A DNA stretch of 64,000 bases from Streptomyces bluensis (GTDB lineage Bacteria; Actinomycetota; Actinomycetes; Streptomycetales; Streptomycetaceae): NCBI RefSeq assembly GCF_014650715.1, contig NZ_BMVM01000017.1, positions 1-64,000 of the forward strand, given 5' to 3'. Under the pieces are notes generated by a model. It was given only the letters and a program-made list of their open reading frames with translations, did no database searches and was not told the origin of the DNA. A program made the translations under genes and the position numbers. Shown piece by piece: positions 24,039-34,044 of the stretch; position 1 is the stretch's first letter; each line of letters opens with the position of its first letter.

Positions 24039-26777
24039 GTGGTGGTGAGCGCCGTGGCCGAGTCCGACAAGTGGGTTCCGGGACCGACCGTTCCGGCTGT
24101 ACCGGGTCTTCCGGCTGTACCGGGCCTTCCGGCTGTACCGTACGCCGATCCGCTGGGTGATCCGTTTCTGCGTACCCGGTTCGTCCTGCCGGCGAGGCCC
24201 GCCACGTTCCTGCGGCGGCAGCGGCTCGTCCGGCATCTCGACCAGGCTCTCCGGACGCCCCTGACGCTGGTCAACGGAGCGGCCGGTGCCGGAAAGACCC
24301 TGCTGGTCGCCGACTGGGCGGCCGGCCGGGAGGAGCCGGTCGCCTGGCTCACCGTCGAGCCGGGGGACCGCCGTCCCGGGGTGTTCTGGGCGTACGTCCT
24401 ACAGGCCCTGCGCTCCCGCGGCGTACCGGCGTCCGGCACGGTCGGGTTCCCGGCGGACCCCAGCCGGGTGGACGGCAGGCTGCTGGCGGCGCTCGCGGCC
24501 GAACTGAGCGGCCGGGACGAGCCGGTGGTCGTCGTCCTCGACGAGTACGACCGCGTGACCGCACCCGAGATCGCGGAACAACTGGAGTTCGTCCTGCACC
24601 ACGCCGGGCAGGGCATGCGCCTGGTCCTCGTCACCCGCACCGAACCCCTGCTGCCCTTGCACCGCTACCGGGCGGCCGGCCGGCTGACGGAGATCCGCGC
24701 GGCGGAGCTGGCCTTCACCCCCGAAGAGGCCGTCGCCCTGCTGGAACTGCACGGTCTGGCCCTTCCGGTCCCCGCTGGTCGCGCCCTGGTGGACCGCACA
24801 CGGGGCTGGGCCGCCGGCCTGCGGCTGTGCGCCCTGGCCGCGCGGGAGAGCGCCGACCCGGAGATCTATCTGAAGGAGTTCGAGGCGGACCGCAGCGCGG
24901 TCGCGGACTTCCTGCTGGCCGAGGTGCTCCTGCGGCAGCCGGAGGAGACCCAGGACCTCCTGCTGCGCGTCAGCGTCCTGGAGCGCTTCTGCCCCGATCT
25001 GGCGAACGCGCTGACGGGGCGCACCGACGCCGAGCGCCTGCTCGTCGGACTGCACCGCGCGAACGCGTTCGTCGAGGATCTCGGGCACTCGTGGTACCGG
25101 CTCCATCCGCTGTTCGGGGAGATACTCCGGGCCCATCTGCGCGTACGCCTGCCGGGCCTGGAGCCGGAGCTCCACCGGCGGGCGGCGCGGTGGCTGCGTT
25201 CCTCCGGGTTCCTGCCGGAGTCCCTCGCGCACGGTGCCGCCGCGGGCGACTGGGGTTTCACCGCCGGCGCCCTCGTCGACGACCTGGCGATCGGACAGCT
25301 CTTCACCGGTCTGCGCTCCGAGGACCTGGACCAGTTGTTCTCCCGGATGGGGCCCGAGGCCGCGAGCCCCGCGGCGCACCTCGTGCGGGCCGCCCGCGAC
25401 CTGGCCAGGTGCGACCTCGACCACGGCCTCGCCCATCTGCACCACGCCGAGGAGGGCCTGAACGCCGACGTGCCCGACGCGTCCGAGGTGGCGGCCGCCC
25501 TGCTGAGCTGTGCGCTGCTGGAGGCGCTGGCCGCGCGACTGACCGGTTCTCCCGTACGGGCCGAGAGGGCCGCCAGGGCCGCGGGCGAACTGCGGGAGGA
25601 GGTGCCCGCGCATCTCCTCGCCAGGCATCCCGAACTCACCGCGCTCCTGCTGACCCATCTGGGCTCCACCCGTCTGTGGGCCGGGCGCTTCGAGGACGCC
25701 CGCGCCGCCCTGACCACGGTGGCCGGCACTCCCGGTGACGCGTCCACCGTGCTCCCCCGGGAGGAGGCGATGGGGCACCTGGCGCTGATCGACTACCTGA
25801 ACGGCTGGCCCGGCCGGGCGGAGCGCAAGGCCCTGGCGGCGGTGTCCGAGGCGGAGCGGTTCAGCCTGCCCCCGCCGTGCGGCTCCGGCGTCGTACGGCT
25901 GGTCCTGGCGGCTGTGGCCGTCGACCGCGACGAACTGGGCCGGGCCCAGGCCCTCCTGGACGAGACGGACCGGCTGCGCCGCGCGACGCAGGACCCGGTG
26001 ACCGCGGCGGGACGGGCCATCGTCGCGGCCCGGCTTCAGCTGCTCCGGGGCCACGCGGGCGCCGCGGTCGAGGCGGCGGACCCGGCCGTCTCCGCCGCGA
26101 TGACCTCACCCTGGGCCGCGAGTCACGAGGCGCTGGTCGCCTCCGCCGCCCATCTGGCCGAAGGACGGCCCGAGAAGGCGGCCGAGGCGCTCCGGGACGT
26201 GTCCGTGGACCAGCCGGCGTGTGCCGTGGAGGCGGCGCGGATACAGCTCGCCGCGGGCCGTCCCGGGGCGGCGATGGACCTGCTGGACGGCGTCCACGCC
26301 GGGGGCCGTACCGGTCCGGCGGTGACCGTGCGGGCGGCGCTGGTGCGGGCTCGGGCCGCCCAGCAGGCGGGGGACACCGCCACCGCGCGAAGGCTCGTCG
26401 GGCACGCGCTCCTCGACGCGCGGCGCGAGCGGCTGCGCCGCCCGTTCCTCGACGCGCTGCCGTGGATCCGGCCGCTCCTGGCCACGGCACCGCTCCACGA
26501 CCTGGCCGCGGGCTGGCTCACCTCCGGTCCCGCGCCACGCGACGCCCCGCCCCGGCCCGAGGCGCGGCCCTCGCCGCTCGTCGCGGCGGAGCTGAGCGGA
26601 CGGGAACGCGACGTGCTGGAGCGGCTGGCGCGCCTGATGTCGACGGAGGAGATCGCCGCCGACCTCTATGTGTCGGTGAACACGGTGAAGACCCACCTCA
26701 AGAGCGTCTACCGAAAACTCGCGGTGAACCGCCGGGGCGACGCGGTACGCCGCGCCCGGGACCTCGGTCTGCTGTGA
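24039..26777 (+). CDS. LuxR-family regulator of the LAL/MalT-like type
   Basis: About 912 aa: an NTPase domain with Walker A GAAGAGKTL (about residues 82-90) and Walker B VVVVLDEYDR, a long helical TPR-like middle, and a C-terminal LuxR HTH (LSGRERDVLERLARLMSTEE; LYVSVNTVKTHLKSVYRKL). LAL proteins activate catabolic or secondary-metabolite genes in response to a ligand and ATP. The start is uncertain among three consecutive GTG codons at 24039-24047; the open frame extends to 23967. The N-terminus carries PAVPGL repeats from an 18-bp tandem repeat (24093-24146). Which genes it controls is not evident. Confidence 0.85.
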   Translation: MVVSAVAESDKWVPGPTVPAVPGLPAVPGLPAVPYADPLGDPFLRTRFVLPARPATFLRRQRLVRHLDQALRTPLTLVNGAAGAGKTLLVADWAAGREEPVAWLTVEPGDRRPGVFWAYVLQALRSRGVPASGTVGFPADPSRVDGRLLAALAAELSGRDEPVVVVLDEYDRVTAPEIAEQLEFVLHHAGQGMRLVLVTRTEPLLPLHRYRAAGRLTEIRAAELAFTPEEAVALLELHGLALPVPAGRALVDRTRGWAAGLRLCALAARESADPEIYLKEFEADRSAVADFLLAEVLLRQPEETQDLLLRVSVLERFCPDLANALTGRTDAERLLVGLHRANAFVEDLGHSWYRLHPLFGEILRAHLRVRLPGLEPELHRRAARWLRSSGFLPESLAHGAAAGDWGFTAGALVDDLAIGQLFTGLRSEDLDQLFSRMGPEAASPAAHLVRAARDLARCDLDHGLAHLHHAEEGLNADVPDASEVAAALLSCALLEALAARLTGSPVRAERAARAAGELREEVPAHLLARHPELTALLLTHLGSTRLWAGRFEDARAALTTVAGTPGDASTVLPREEAMGHLALIDYLNGWPGRAERKALAAVSEAERFSLPPPCGSGVVRLVLAAVAVDRDELGRAQALLDETDRLRRATQDPVTAAGRAIVAARLQLLRGHAGAAVEAADPAVSAAMTSPWAASHEALVASAAHLAEGRPEKAAEALRDVSVDQPACAVEAARIQLAAGRPGAAMDLLDGVHAGGRTGPAVTVRAALVRARAAQQAGDTATARRLVGHALLDARRERLRRPFLDALPWIRPLLATAPLHDLAAGWLTSGPAPRDAPPRPEARPSPLVAAELSGRERDVLERLARLMSTEEIAADLYVSVNTVKTHLKSVYRKLAVNRRGDAVRRARDLGLL
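24093..24146. repeat. 18-bp tandem repeat, three copies, near the LAL start
   Basis: CCGGCTGTACCGGGTCTT and close variants occur at 24093, 24111 and 24129. In frame they encode Pro-Ala-Val-Pro-Gly-Leu repeats ahead of the NTPase domain. Confidence 0.9.
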
Positions 26778-26952
26778 GCGCGGGACGGTGAGCGCCGTGA
26801 CGGGCGTACCCCGGCGGCCCGGCCGCCCCGCAGCCGCCCCGCAGCCGTTCTTTCCGCCGCGTCCTTCCCCCGCGGCGGGTGAGGCGCCGGACAGGGGCCT
26901 CGGCTGCGATGGGGGGTGACGGCGGCCGGGCCGACTCGGCGAGGTGGACACC

Positions 26953-28602
26953 GTGAAGCACTGGTGGGCTCTGATCGTCCTGGGCACGGCTCAGTTCCTG
27001 ATGGTCCTGGACACCTCCGTCATGAACGTGTCCATCACGCAGCTGGTCCACGACTTCGACACCGAGGTCACCGCCATCCAGGCCGTCATCACGCTGTACG
27101 CGCTGGTCATGGCCGCGTTCATGCTGATCGGCGGCAAGTTCGGGGACATCCTGGGACGCCGCCGCGTGTTCCTCCTCGGGCTGATCGTCTACGGCACCGG
27201 CTCGGCCCTGACCGCGGCGGCCCCCACCGTGTGGGTCCTCGCGCTGGGCTGGTCCGTCATCGAGGGGCTCGGCGCCGCCCTGGTGCTGCCGGCCATGGCC
27301 GCGCTCGTCGCCGAGTCGTACCGCGGGCGGGACCGGGCCGTCGCCTACGGCGTCATCGGGGGGCTCGCCGGCGCGGGGATCGCGGTCGGCCCGCTGCTGG
27401 GCGGCTGGGTGACGACCTACCTCACCTGGCGGCTGGTGTTCGCCGGTGAGGTCGTGGTCGTCGCGGCCGTCCTGCTCTGCCGCCGGGTGATCCCGCAGAC
27501 CCCCCTGACCGGCCCGCGCCCACGGCTCGACGGCGTCGGTGCCGCACTCTCGGCGGCCGGACTCGGGCTCGGGGTTCTCGGGGTGCTCCAGAGCAGCACC
27601 TGGGGATGGGTACAGCCGCGCAACGCTCCCTTCACCGTCTTCGGGTTCGCCCCGACCCTGTTCGTCGTCGGCGCCGGGGTGGCCGTCCTGGCCGGCTTCG
27701 GCCACTGGGAGCGGCGCCGCGAACGCCGGGGCGCCGACCCCCTCGTCACCCTGTCCCTGCTGGGCCGGCCCCCGCTGCGCTCCGGTCTGCTGACGCTGCT
27801 GAGCCAGAACCTCATCCTGCTGGGACTGTTCTTCGCCATCCCGCTGTATCTGCAGGTGGTGCAGGGCTTCGACGCCTTCCAGACGGGGCTGCGCCTGCTC
27901 CCCGTGTCCGTCACCATGCTCGTGACCTCGATGGGCGGGTCCGCACTGGGGCGCGTGATGGGGCCGCGCCGGGTGATCCGGCTGGCCCTGCTGATCCTCA
28001 CGGCGGCCATCGCGTGGCTGCTGGCCGCCATCGACCCGGTCATCGACGACGCGCAGTTCGCGGGCGCCATGGCCGTGCTGGGCGTGGGCGTCGGCCTGCT
28101 GGCCTCCCAGCTCGGCAACGTCGTCCAGTCCAGCGCCGCCGAGAAGGAACGCAGCGAGGTCGGCGGGCTCCAGTTCACGGCACAGAACCTGGGCTCGGCG
28201 CTGGGCACCGCGCTCATCGGGTCGCTCCTCGTCGGTGCGCTGGCCCATGCCTTCACCACACAGGTGGAAGGCCACCCGCGGCTGTCCGAGGAGACCCGCC
28301 GCACCGTCGGTGTCGCGCTCGAATCCGGTATCTCCTTCGTCACCACCGATCAGGTGCGCTCGGCGGCCGAGCGGGCCGGGCTGCCGCCGCACGAGGTCGA
28401 CGCCGTCACGGAGTCGTACGCCTCGGCGCAGCTCGACGGCCTCAGGGCGGCGATCCTCGCCACCGGTGGCGTCGCCCTCGCCAGTTTCCTGGTCACACCG
28501 CGGCTGCCGAGCGGCCGGACCGGTCGCCCGCCGCGGCAGCCGGACACCGATGTCCCGCCCGGACCGCCCGGAGCAGCCGGACCGGCCGGAGCGGCGCGCT
28601 GA
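26953..28602 (+). CDS. MFS transporter, DHA2 (EmrB/QacA) type
   Basis: Around 14 membrane segments, the TM1 motif FLMVLDTSVMNVSI (motif D1 of DHA2 pumps), motif A GGKFGDILGRRRVF and motif C GAGIAVGPLLGGW are present. It should export drugs by proton antiport. GTG 26953 is preferred because GAGGTGG (26941-26947) is correctly spaced before it; GTG 26944 is the upstream alternative. The Pro/Ala-rich 25-residue tail is poorly conserved sequence. It lies 175 bases after the LAL gene, which could be its regulator. Confidence 0.9.
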   Translation: MKHWWALIVLGTAQFLMVLDTSVMNVSITQLVHDFDTEVTAIQAVITLYALVMAAFMLIGGKFGDILGRRRVFLLGLIVYGTGSALTAAAPTVWVLALGWSVIEGLGAALVLPAMAALVAESYRGRDRAVAYGVIGGLAGAGIAVGPLLGGWVTTYLTWRLVFAGEVVVVAAVLLCRRVIPQTPLTGPRPRLDGVGAALSAAGLGLGVLGVLQSSTWGWVQPRNAPFTVFGFAPTLFVVGAGVAVLAGFGHWERRRERRGADPLVTLSLLGRPPLRSGLLTLLSQNLILLGLFFAIPLYLQVVQGFDAFQTGLRLLPVSVTMLVTSMGGSALGRVMGPRRVIRLALLILTAAIAWLLAAIDPVIDDAQFAGAMAVLGVGVGLLASQLGNVVQSSAAEKERSEVGGLQFTAQNLGSALGTALIGSLLVGALAHAFTTQVEGHPRLSEETRRTVGVALESGISFVTTDQVRSAAERAGLPPHEVDAVTESYASAQLDGLRAAILATGGVALASFLVTPRLPSGRTGRPPRQPDTDVPPGPPGAAGPAGAAR

Positions 28603-28723
28603 GCCGGGAGGTCACCTGTACCGGGTGAGGCCCGACGACGCGCCACGGCGGACGATCGCAGGAAAGGGCGATCGCAGGAAGGGGCGCCGTCCACGTGTCT
28701 CACGCCGCCCGCGGGAGCAGCTC

Positions 28724-28921
28724 ATGCGCTACGAGATCCGCGTCGACGGACAACTGTCGGAAACCCTGGCCGAGGCTTTCCCGGAGCTCGGTCACGTGGT
28801 GATGGCCGGGCAGACCGTCCTGTTCGGCCCGGTCGTCGACGAGGCGCAGCTGTACGGGCTGCTGGCGCGCTGCCAGTCCCTGGGGCTGCGCGTGGTGGAG
28901 ATGCGGCAGCTCCCGGATTGA
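28724..28921 (+). CDS. Small conserved hypothetical protein (65 aa)
   Basis: ATG 28724 follows GGGAG. The protein (starting MRYEIRVDGQLSETLAEAFP and ending GLLARCQSLGLRVVEMRQL) has a beta-alpha-beta-alpha-beta pattern and resembles small Streptomyces proteins of unknown role. It is cytoplasmic and has no catalytic motif. A 15-bp repeat (GATCGCAGGAA units, about 28655-28685) lies upstream. Confidence 0.75.
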   Translation: MRYEIRVDGQLSETLAEAFPELGHVVMAGQTVLFGPVVDEAQLYGLLARCQSLGLRVVEMRQLPD

Positions 28922-28953
28922 CGACTCTCGCCAGGGCCCTTCCGATGGGGCTC

Positions 28954-30408
28954 TCAGAGGCGCTCCGCCCTGATCCGGCCGGACCCGACCGCGGCCCCCA
29001 GCGTCGCGAAGTCCCGCTCGTTCTGGTCGGCGTAGGACTGGGCGAACTCGGTGAGCGCACGGTCGAAGCGGTCGCTGCCGCCCAGGTAGGAGGCGATGGC
29101 GACGGGGTCGCCGGAGCGGGCGTGGGCCCGTGCCAGGGACGCCCCGCACAGCCGGCCGAAGAGGGCGAGCAGGCCCGGCCCCATGGTCTCCGGCCGTGCG
29201 ATGCCCTTCCAGTCCCGCAGCTGGCGCACGTAGAAGTCGTGGCCCTGCCTGTCGCGGCCCGAGATGTGCGTCCAGCCCAGGAAGATGTCGCTGGTCGTCT
29301 GGATCAGCCGCTGCCCGGTCACCACCCGGCGGCCCTCGTTGTCCCAGGGCTCGCCGCCCGTGGGGGCGGACAGCACCGACTCCTGGGCCTCCTTGGCCTG
29401 GAGGAGCAGCGGATCGTCGTCGTCCCTGCCGAGCATGAGGATGATCCAGCAGCGCGTGCCGACACTGCCGACGCCGACCACCTTCCGGGCCATGTCCACG
29501 AGCCGGAAGTGGCGCAGCAGGAACCGGCGTTCGGACGGCAGGGTCCGTACATAGCCCTCCAGGACCGTCCGCAGCTCCTTCTCCTGCCCGTCCTCGGCCG
29601 GGTCCAGCAGGTCCGCGAGCGGAACGACCAGCGGCGGGTCCGGGGCGATGCGCCGGCCCTCGGCCGTGACGCGGGTGAGCTTCGCGAAGGCCTGGAGGTG
29701 GGTACGCGTGCGGGCCCGCTCCGAGGCCCTGGCGGCGCGGCGCCTGGCCGCCGCGTCCGCCGAGGAGGCCAGCAGTTCCCGCACGTGCGCGGCGTCGTCC
29801 TGGGCGTACCAGATGTCCAGAGTGCGCATGCCGGCGAAGTCGCGCATGCGCTTGCGGTACGCCTGCACGCACGCCCGCACGGCGCTGTTCTGGTCCTTGA
29901 GCGGGAAACCGTTCGCGCGGGCGGCGATCACGAAGCTGGCCGCCAGGCGTTTGACGTCCCATTCGAACGGTCCGGGCAGGGTCTCGTCGAAGTCGTTGAT
30001 GTCGAAGACCAGACGGCGCTCCGGCGAGGCGAGCAGCCGGAAGTTCAGCAGGTGCGCGTCGCCGCAGAGCTGCACCCGCAAGCCGGTGTTCGGGACCGGA
30101 CCCAGGTCCGTCGCCATGATCGCGGCCGCGCCGCGGCAGAAGCGGAACGGCGACTCCAGCATGCGTCCGTAGCGGACCGGCACCAACTCCGGTATGCGCG
30201 TGGCCGACTGACGTTCCAGCACCTCGACGGGGTCGGGTCGCCGCTGGTCCGGTTCGAACCAGCCGTGGGCCGAACGTGACGCACGCGTGCGCGCGTGCCG
30301 TCCGTACGCCGCCCGCTCCGACGGCGACAGGGCGGACGAGGGGGCAGACAACGGGGCGTACGACGGGGCGTACGACGGGGCAGACATCGAATCACTCGGT
30401 ACGGTCAT
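28954..30408 (-). CDS. DUF2252 domain protein
   Basis: The 484-residue protein matches DUF2252: RYGRMLESPFRFCRGAAAIM near the start, CGDAHLLNFRLLASPERRLV, FDINDFDETLPGPFEWDVKR and, later, GVGSVGTRCWIILM. These proteins have a kinase-like fold of unconfirmed activity; GDAHLLNF and DINDFDE correspond to catalytic-loop-like positions. The first 40 residues include APSYAPSYAP from a 12-bp tandem repeat (30356-30382). The start overlaps the upstream ion-channel stop (ATGA), so the two are one operon. Confidence 0.85.
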   Translation of the reverse strand: MTVPSDSMSAPSYAPSYAPLSAPSSALSPSERAAYGRHARTRASRSAHGWFEPDQRRPDPVEVLERQSATRIPELVPVRYGRMLESPFRFCRGAAAIMATDLGPVPNTGLRVQLCGDAHLLNFRLLASPERRLVFDINDFDETLPGPFEWDVKRLAASFVIAARANGFPLKDQNSAVRACVQAYRKRMRDFAGMRTLDIWYAQDDAAHVRELLASSADAAARRRAARASERARTRTHLQAFAKLTRVTAEGRRIAPDPPLVVPLADLLDPAEDGQEKELRTVLEGYVRTLPSERRFLLRHFRLVDMARKVVGVGSVGTRCWIILMLGRDDDDPLLLQAKEAQESVLSAPTGGEPWDNEGRRVVTGQRLIQTTSDIFLGWTHISGRDRQGHDFYVRQLRDWKGIARPETMGPGLLALFGRLCGASLARAHARSGDPVAIASYLGGSDRFDRALTEFAQSYADQNERDFATLGAAVGSGRIRAERL

Positions 30409-31073
30409 CGCCCGGCCTCCCGGTCCGGCTGGTCCGGTGTCGTGGTGGAGGTCGCGGCACCCGGCTCCGCCGACGGCTCACCGGCCCGGCGGCGCAGTCC
30501 CGCCTGGACCGCGCCCGTCAGCACCCGCGCGGCGACCCCCACGAGCAGCAGCCCGCCCGCCATCTGAAGCATCACCACCACGCGCCCCGTCTGGGAGCGC
30601 GGGGTGATGTCCCCCAGGCCGACGGTGCTGAACACGGTCAGCGTGAAGTACAGGGCGTCCGTCCTGGTCAGCGGCTCGTTGAAGGAGCCCGGGGCGGAGC
30701 TGGACAGCAGGTGGTAGGCGCTTGCGAAGACGACCAGGAACAGCGCCACTGTGGCGGCCAGCGCCTCGACGGCCCTCAGCTGCGGGTGGGGCGAGCGCAC
30801 GATGACCCGCACCTCCCACGAGAACAGCAGCAGGACCGCCAGCAGGCCGCACGCGAACAGGGCCAGGGCTCCGGCCGTGCCACGCCCGCCCAGCGGCAGC
30901 AGGCAGTAGTAGGCGGTGACGAGACCGGCGGCGATGAACACCGTACGGGCGACGCAGGCGGCCCCCGCCCACCGGCGGGCGCGGAGCCACCGGTCCCACC
31001 GGTCCCACCGGTGCGCGGCGGGCCCGGACCGGGTGGGGTCCGTCCGGGAGGTCGGGGGATCGCTCATCTCCAT
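30405..31073 (-). CDS. Potassium-channel-family (Kch/ion_trans_2) membrane protein
   Basis: Four hydrophobic segments: two N-terminal helices, then a pore unit with helix-pore-helix (DALYFTLTVFSTVGLGDITP). The selectivity filter reads TVGLGD, close to the TVGYGD of potassium channels with Tyr replaced by Leu. There is no RCK domain; the tail is short and low-complexity. ATG 31073 is chosen because GGAAG precedes it; ATG 31067 and GTG 31097 are in-frame alternatives. It shares an operon with the DUF2252 gene. Confidence 0.75.
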   Translation of the reverse strand: MEMSDPPTSRTDPTRSGPAAHRWDRWDRWLRARRWAGAACVARTVFIAAGLVTAYYCLLPLGGRGTAGALALFACGLLAVLLLFSWEVRVIVRSPHPQLRAVEALAATVALFLVVFASAYHLLSSSAPGSFNEPLTRTDALYFTLTVFSTVGLGDITPRSQTGRVVVMLQMAGGLLLVGVAARVLTGAVQAGLRRRAGEPSAEPGAATSTTTPDQPDREAGR

Positions 31074-31268
31074 CGGCTTCCATCGTTCTTCACCCACTCG
31101 TCCTACGCGCCTCCCGTCTCACCTCACCGCCGCGACGGTACGGACGGATCACCCGCAGTGGGTGACCCGGCGAGCCCCCGGCGCGCGGGACGGTGGACCT
31201 GTCAGGTCCCCGCGCACCGCCCCGCCGACGGTCCGGAAGCGACCTGCTCGATCACGCGAGGAGGAGCC

Positions 31269-31934
31269 ATGACCGTGTCGCGTGGTCCGGTACCGCCGAC
31301 CGGACCGGAACACCCACCCGGCGGGGCGGCCGCGGGTCCCTTCGGCGACCCCGAGGACGCGCTGGCGCGACTCGGCCGGTCCTGGACGTGGATCCTGGGC
31401 TCGGCCGTCGCGACGCTGGTGCCCGGCATCGTGGTGCTGGTCTGGCCGCAGGGGACCCTGCACGTCCTGGCGGTCGTCGTCGGCCTGTACCTGCTGGTGA
31501 TCGGGGTGTTCCGGTTCGTGGCCGCGTTCGCCCGGGAGGGGGCCGGCGAACGGCTGCCGGCGCTGCTGCTGGCCCTGCTGTTCGTCCTGGCGGGGGTGCT
31601 GTGCCTGCGGAACCCGTTGCAGACCGTCGCCGCGCTGTCCGTGATCGTCGGGGTCGTCTGGCTCGTGTCCGGCATCCTCACCCTCTACACGGCCATCGCC
31701 GCCAAAGAACTGCCGCACCGCGGCATCGTCATGGGCGTGGCGATCCTCGGCATCATCGCGGGCATCGTGGTGCTCGCCCTGCCCCTTCAGTCGGCCCTCG
31801 CCCTGACCCGGCTGGTCGGTGTGTGGCTCATCCTGCTCGGCGTCGCCGAGGCGGCCGTCGCCTTCGCATGGCGGGCCGCGCTCCACAAGGGGGAGCGCGC
31901 CACGGCCCCCCACGGCCCCGAACCGACGGTCTGA
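31269..31934 (+). CDS. HdeD/DUF308 family membrane protein
   Basis: ATG 31269 follows GAGGAG. Six membrane helices in three similar pairs (WILGSAVATLVPGIVVLVWP; GVLCLRNPLQTVAALSVIVG; LGIIAGIVVLALPLQSALAL) are the DUF308/HdeD pattern. HdeD takes part in acid resistance in E. coli; the role in actinobacteria is unknown. It lies 6 bases before the next membrane-protein gene, so they are likely co-transcribed. Confidence 0.85.
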   Translation: MTVSRGPVPPTGPEHPPGGAAAGPFGDPEDALARLGRSWTWILGSAVATLVPGIVVLVWPQGTLHVLAVVVGLYLLVIGVFRFVAAFAREGAGERLPALLLALLFVLAGVLCLRNPLQTVAALSVIVGVVWLVSGILTLYTAIAAKELPHRGIVMGVAILGIIAGIVVLALPLQSALALTRLVGVWLILLGVAEAAVAFAWRAALHKGERATAPHGPEPTV

Positions 31935-31940
31935 CCCGCG

Positions 31941-33323
31941 ATGAACCCGGCCGCGTCGTCCCCGTCCTCGCCGGAACCGGGCTCCGGCGGAGCCACGCCC
32001 CACAGCCACGCCCTGACCCCCGCGGAGCACGCGGAGTACGAGCGGCTGCGCCGCACCGCGTCGCTGCGCCACCGGCGGCTGCGCCGGGCCGGTGCCTCGC
32101 TCCTGCTGCTGCTGTCGCTGCTGCTCGCTCCCCTGGCCGTCGTCACGTCCTGGCTCCAGGAGACGGTCACCAACACCGACCGGTACGTGGAGACCGTCGC
32201 GCCGCTGGCCTCCGATCCGGCGGTGCAGAACGTCCTGATCAACCGGCTCACCAGCCGCGTCATGGACAACATCGACGTCAAGGCGGTGACGAACGCGCTC
32301 AGCAACAACCTCAAGGACGCCGGGGCACCGCCCCGCGTGGTGGCGGCGGCCGATGCCCTCGCGGGCCCGCTGCACGACGCGGTCAAGGGCGCCGTCGACC
32401 GCGTCGTGACCCGCGTGGTCACCAGCGACACCTTCAAGAAGGTGTGGGTGGGCGCCAACCGGCGGGCGCAACCCGCCGTGGTGAACGTGCTCACCGGTGA
32501 GCACAAGGGTGCCGTACAGGCCCAGGGCAACACCATCCAGCTGAACGTGGGCCAGGTCGTGGACCAGGTGAAGCAGCGCCTCGTCGACGCGGGCTTCGAG
32601 AAGGCCGCCCACATCCCGACCCCCGACCGGACGATCACGCTGTTCCACACCAAGGAGCTGAGCAAGGCGCAGGACGCGTTCCGCGTGCTGAACGTCGTCG
32701 GCGTCTGGCTGCCCGTCGTGACCGTCGTGTTCGCGGGCCTCGCCCTATGGACCGCTCCGGGACACCGGGCGATGCTCGTGGTCACGGCCACGGGGTTCGC
32801 CGTGATGATGGTGGTGCTGCTCGTCGCGCTGGCCGTCGCCAGACAGGTCTACCTGGGCTCGGTCCCGTCCTCCGAGCTGCCCCCCGACGCGGCCGCGTCG
32901 ATCTACGACACGTTCGTCCGCTTCCTGCGCGAGACCACGCGCACCGTCCTCGTCGCCTCCGTGATCACGGCGCTGTCCGCGTACATGTTCGGTCCCGGCC
33001 GGGTCGCCTCCGCCATCCGGCGGACGGCGGACCGGGGCACGACCGCCACCGGCCGGGCGCTGGCCCGCACCGGAGCACGGACGGGGCCGGTGGGCCGCTG
33101 GCTGGGGCGCCACCGGAAGGGGACCACCGGTGTCGTCATCGCGGCGGGAGTCCTGGCGCTGCTGCTCTGGAACGAGCCCACGATCGGCGCGGTGGCGCTC
33201 GTCATCGGCATCGTTCTGGCCGTGCTGCTCCTCCTGGCGATCCTCGCGGCCGCGGCGGGCCCCGCCGCCGCAGGCCCGGGGCCGGGCCCTGCCGCCGGGC
33301 AGGAGAACCAGGCGACCGCGTGA
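31941..33323 (+). CDS. Integral membrane protein with a large extracytoplasmic loop
   Basis: The 460-aa protein has an N-terminal anchor after LRHRRLRRAGASLLLLLSLL, then a soluble loop of about 190 residues (VTNTDRYVETVAPLASDPAV; HIPTPDRTITLFHTKELSK), then four or more C-terminal helices ending in a Pro/Gly tail. The arrangement matches a group of actinobacterial membrane proteins of unknown function. It follows the HdeD gene by 6 bases. Confidence 0.75.
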   Translation: MNPAASSPSSPEPGSGGATPHSHALTPAEHAEYERLRRTASLRHRRLRRAGASLLLLLSLLLAPLAVVTSWLQETVTNTDRYVETVAPLASDPAVQNVLINRLTSRVMDNIDVKAVTNALSNNLKDAGAPPRVVAAADALAGPLHDAVKGAVDRVVTRVVTSDTFKKVWVGANRRAQPAVVNVLTGEHKGAVQAQGNTIQLNVGQVVDQVKQRLVDAGFEKAAHIPTPDRTITLFHTKELSKAQDAFRVLNVVGVWLPVVTVVFAGLALWTAPGHRAMLVVTATGFAVMMVVLLVALAVARQVYLGSVPSSELPPDAAASIYDTFVRFLRETTRTVLVASVITALSAYMFGPGRVASAIRRTADRGTTATGRALARTGARTGPVGRWLGRHRKGTTGVVIAAGVLALLLWNEPTIGAVALVIGIVLAVLLLLAILAAAAGPAAAGPGPGPAAGQENQATA

Positions 33324-33495
33324 ATCCCCGGCGGGGCCGGCCGCGCACGCCGGGGCGGGTCCTTCCGGAGCGCCGGAAGGACCCCGCACGATCACCCGCA
33401 TCGGGTGAGGCCGCCCGTCCTTGCCGCGGGCACGCTGAAGTCGGCACACATCGGCTGCCGGGCGAGCACCCGAGCAACCGGGACGGAGGACGGAC

Positions 33496-34005
33496 ATGAC
33501 CGCGCAGACCTATCTGGCGTATGACTTTCCGCTGCTGAGCGCCTTCTGGACCATGCTCTGGTTCTTCCTGTGGATCCTCTGGTTCGTCCTGCTCTTCCGC
33601 ATCGTCCTCGACATCATCCGTGACGACGGACTGAGCGGCTGGGCGAAGGCCGGGTGGATGGTGTTCGTCGTCGTACTGCCCTTCCTGGGCGTCTTCGTCT
33701 ACGTGATCGCCCGCGGCAAGAACATGGGCCGCCGGGAGATGGAGCAGGCGCGTGCGCAGCAGGAGGCCTTCGAGAGCTACATCAGGGAGACCGCGGGCGG
33801 CAAGGGCGCGCCCAGCAGCGTCGACGAACTCACCAAGCTGTCCGAGATCCGCGCCCGCGGTGACATCACGGACGAGGAGTTCCGCAAGGCGAAGCAGCTG
33901 GTACTGGCAGGCCACGGCCGGGCGGAGCACCCCGGCACCGGCGGCTCCACCCCCACTTCCACTACCACCCCCACTTCCACCTCCACCCCTACCTCCGGTC
34001 GCTGA
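33496..34005 (+). CDS. PLDc_N and SHOCT domain membrane protein
   Basis: Two membrane helices form a PLDc_N-type region (LWFFLWILWFVLLFRIVLDI; GWMVFVVVLPFLGVFVYVIA), followed by a coiled linker and a SHOCT domain (LTKLSEIRARGDITDEEFRK). The tail is a Thr/Pro/Ser repeat made by short CCCACTTCC-like duplications (33949-34000). GGACGGAGGACGG precedes ATG 33496. These proteins are common in streptomycete stress regions; their role is unknown. Confidence 0.85.
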   Translation: MTAQTYLAYDFPLLSAFWTMLWFFLWILWFVLLFRIVLDIIRDDGLSGWAKAGWMVFVVVLPFLGVFVYVIARGKNMGRREMEQARAQQEAFESYIRETAGGKGAPSSVDELTKLSEIRARGDITDEEFRKAKQLVLAGHGRAEHPGTGGSTPTSTTTPTSTSTPTSGR

Positions 34006-34044
34006 TCGCCGAGCATGCCGGACGACACGAAACGAGGAACCGAG

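Noticed and set aside
24039..26777. LAL regulator as pathway regulator of the megasynthase
   Set aside because: It lies 11 kb away with many unrelated genes between; the MarR gene and the start-site repeats are nearer candidates. No sequence evidence links them.
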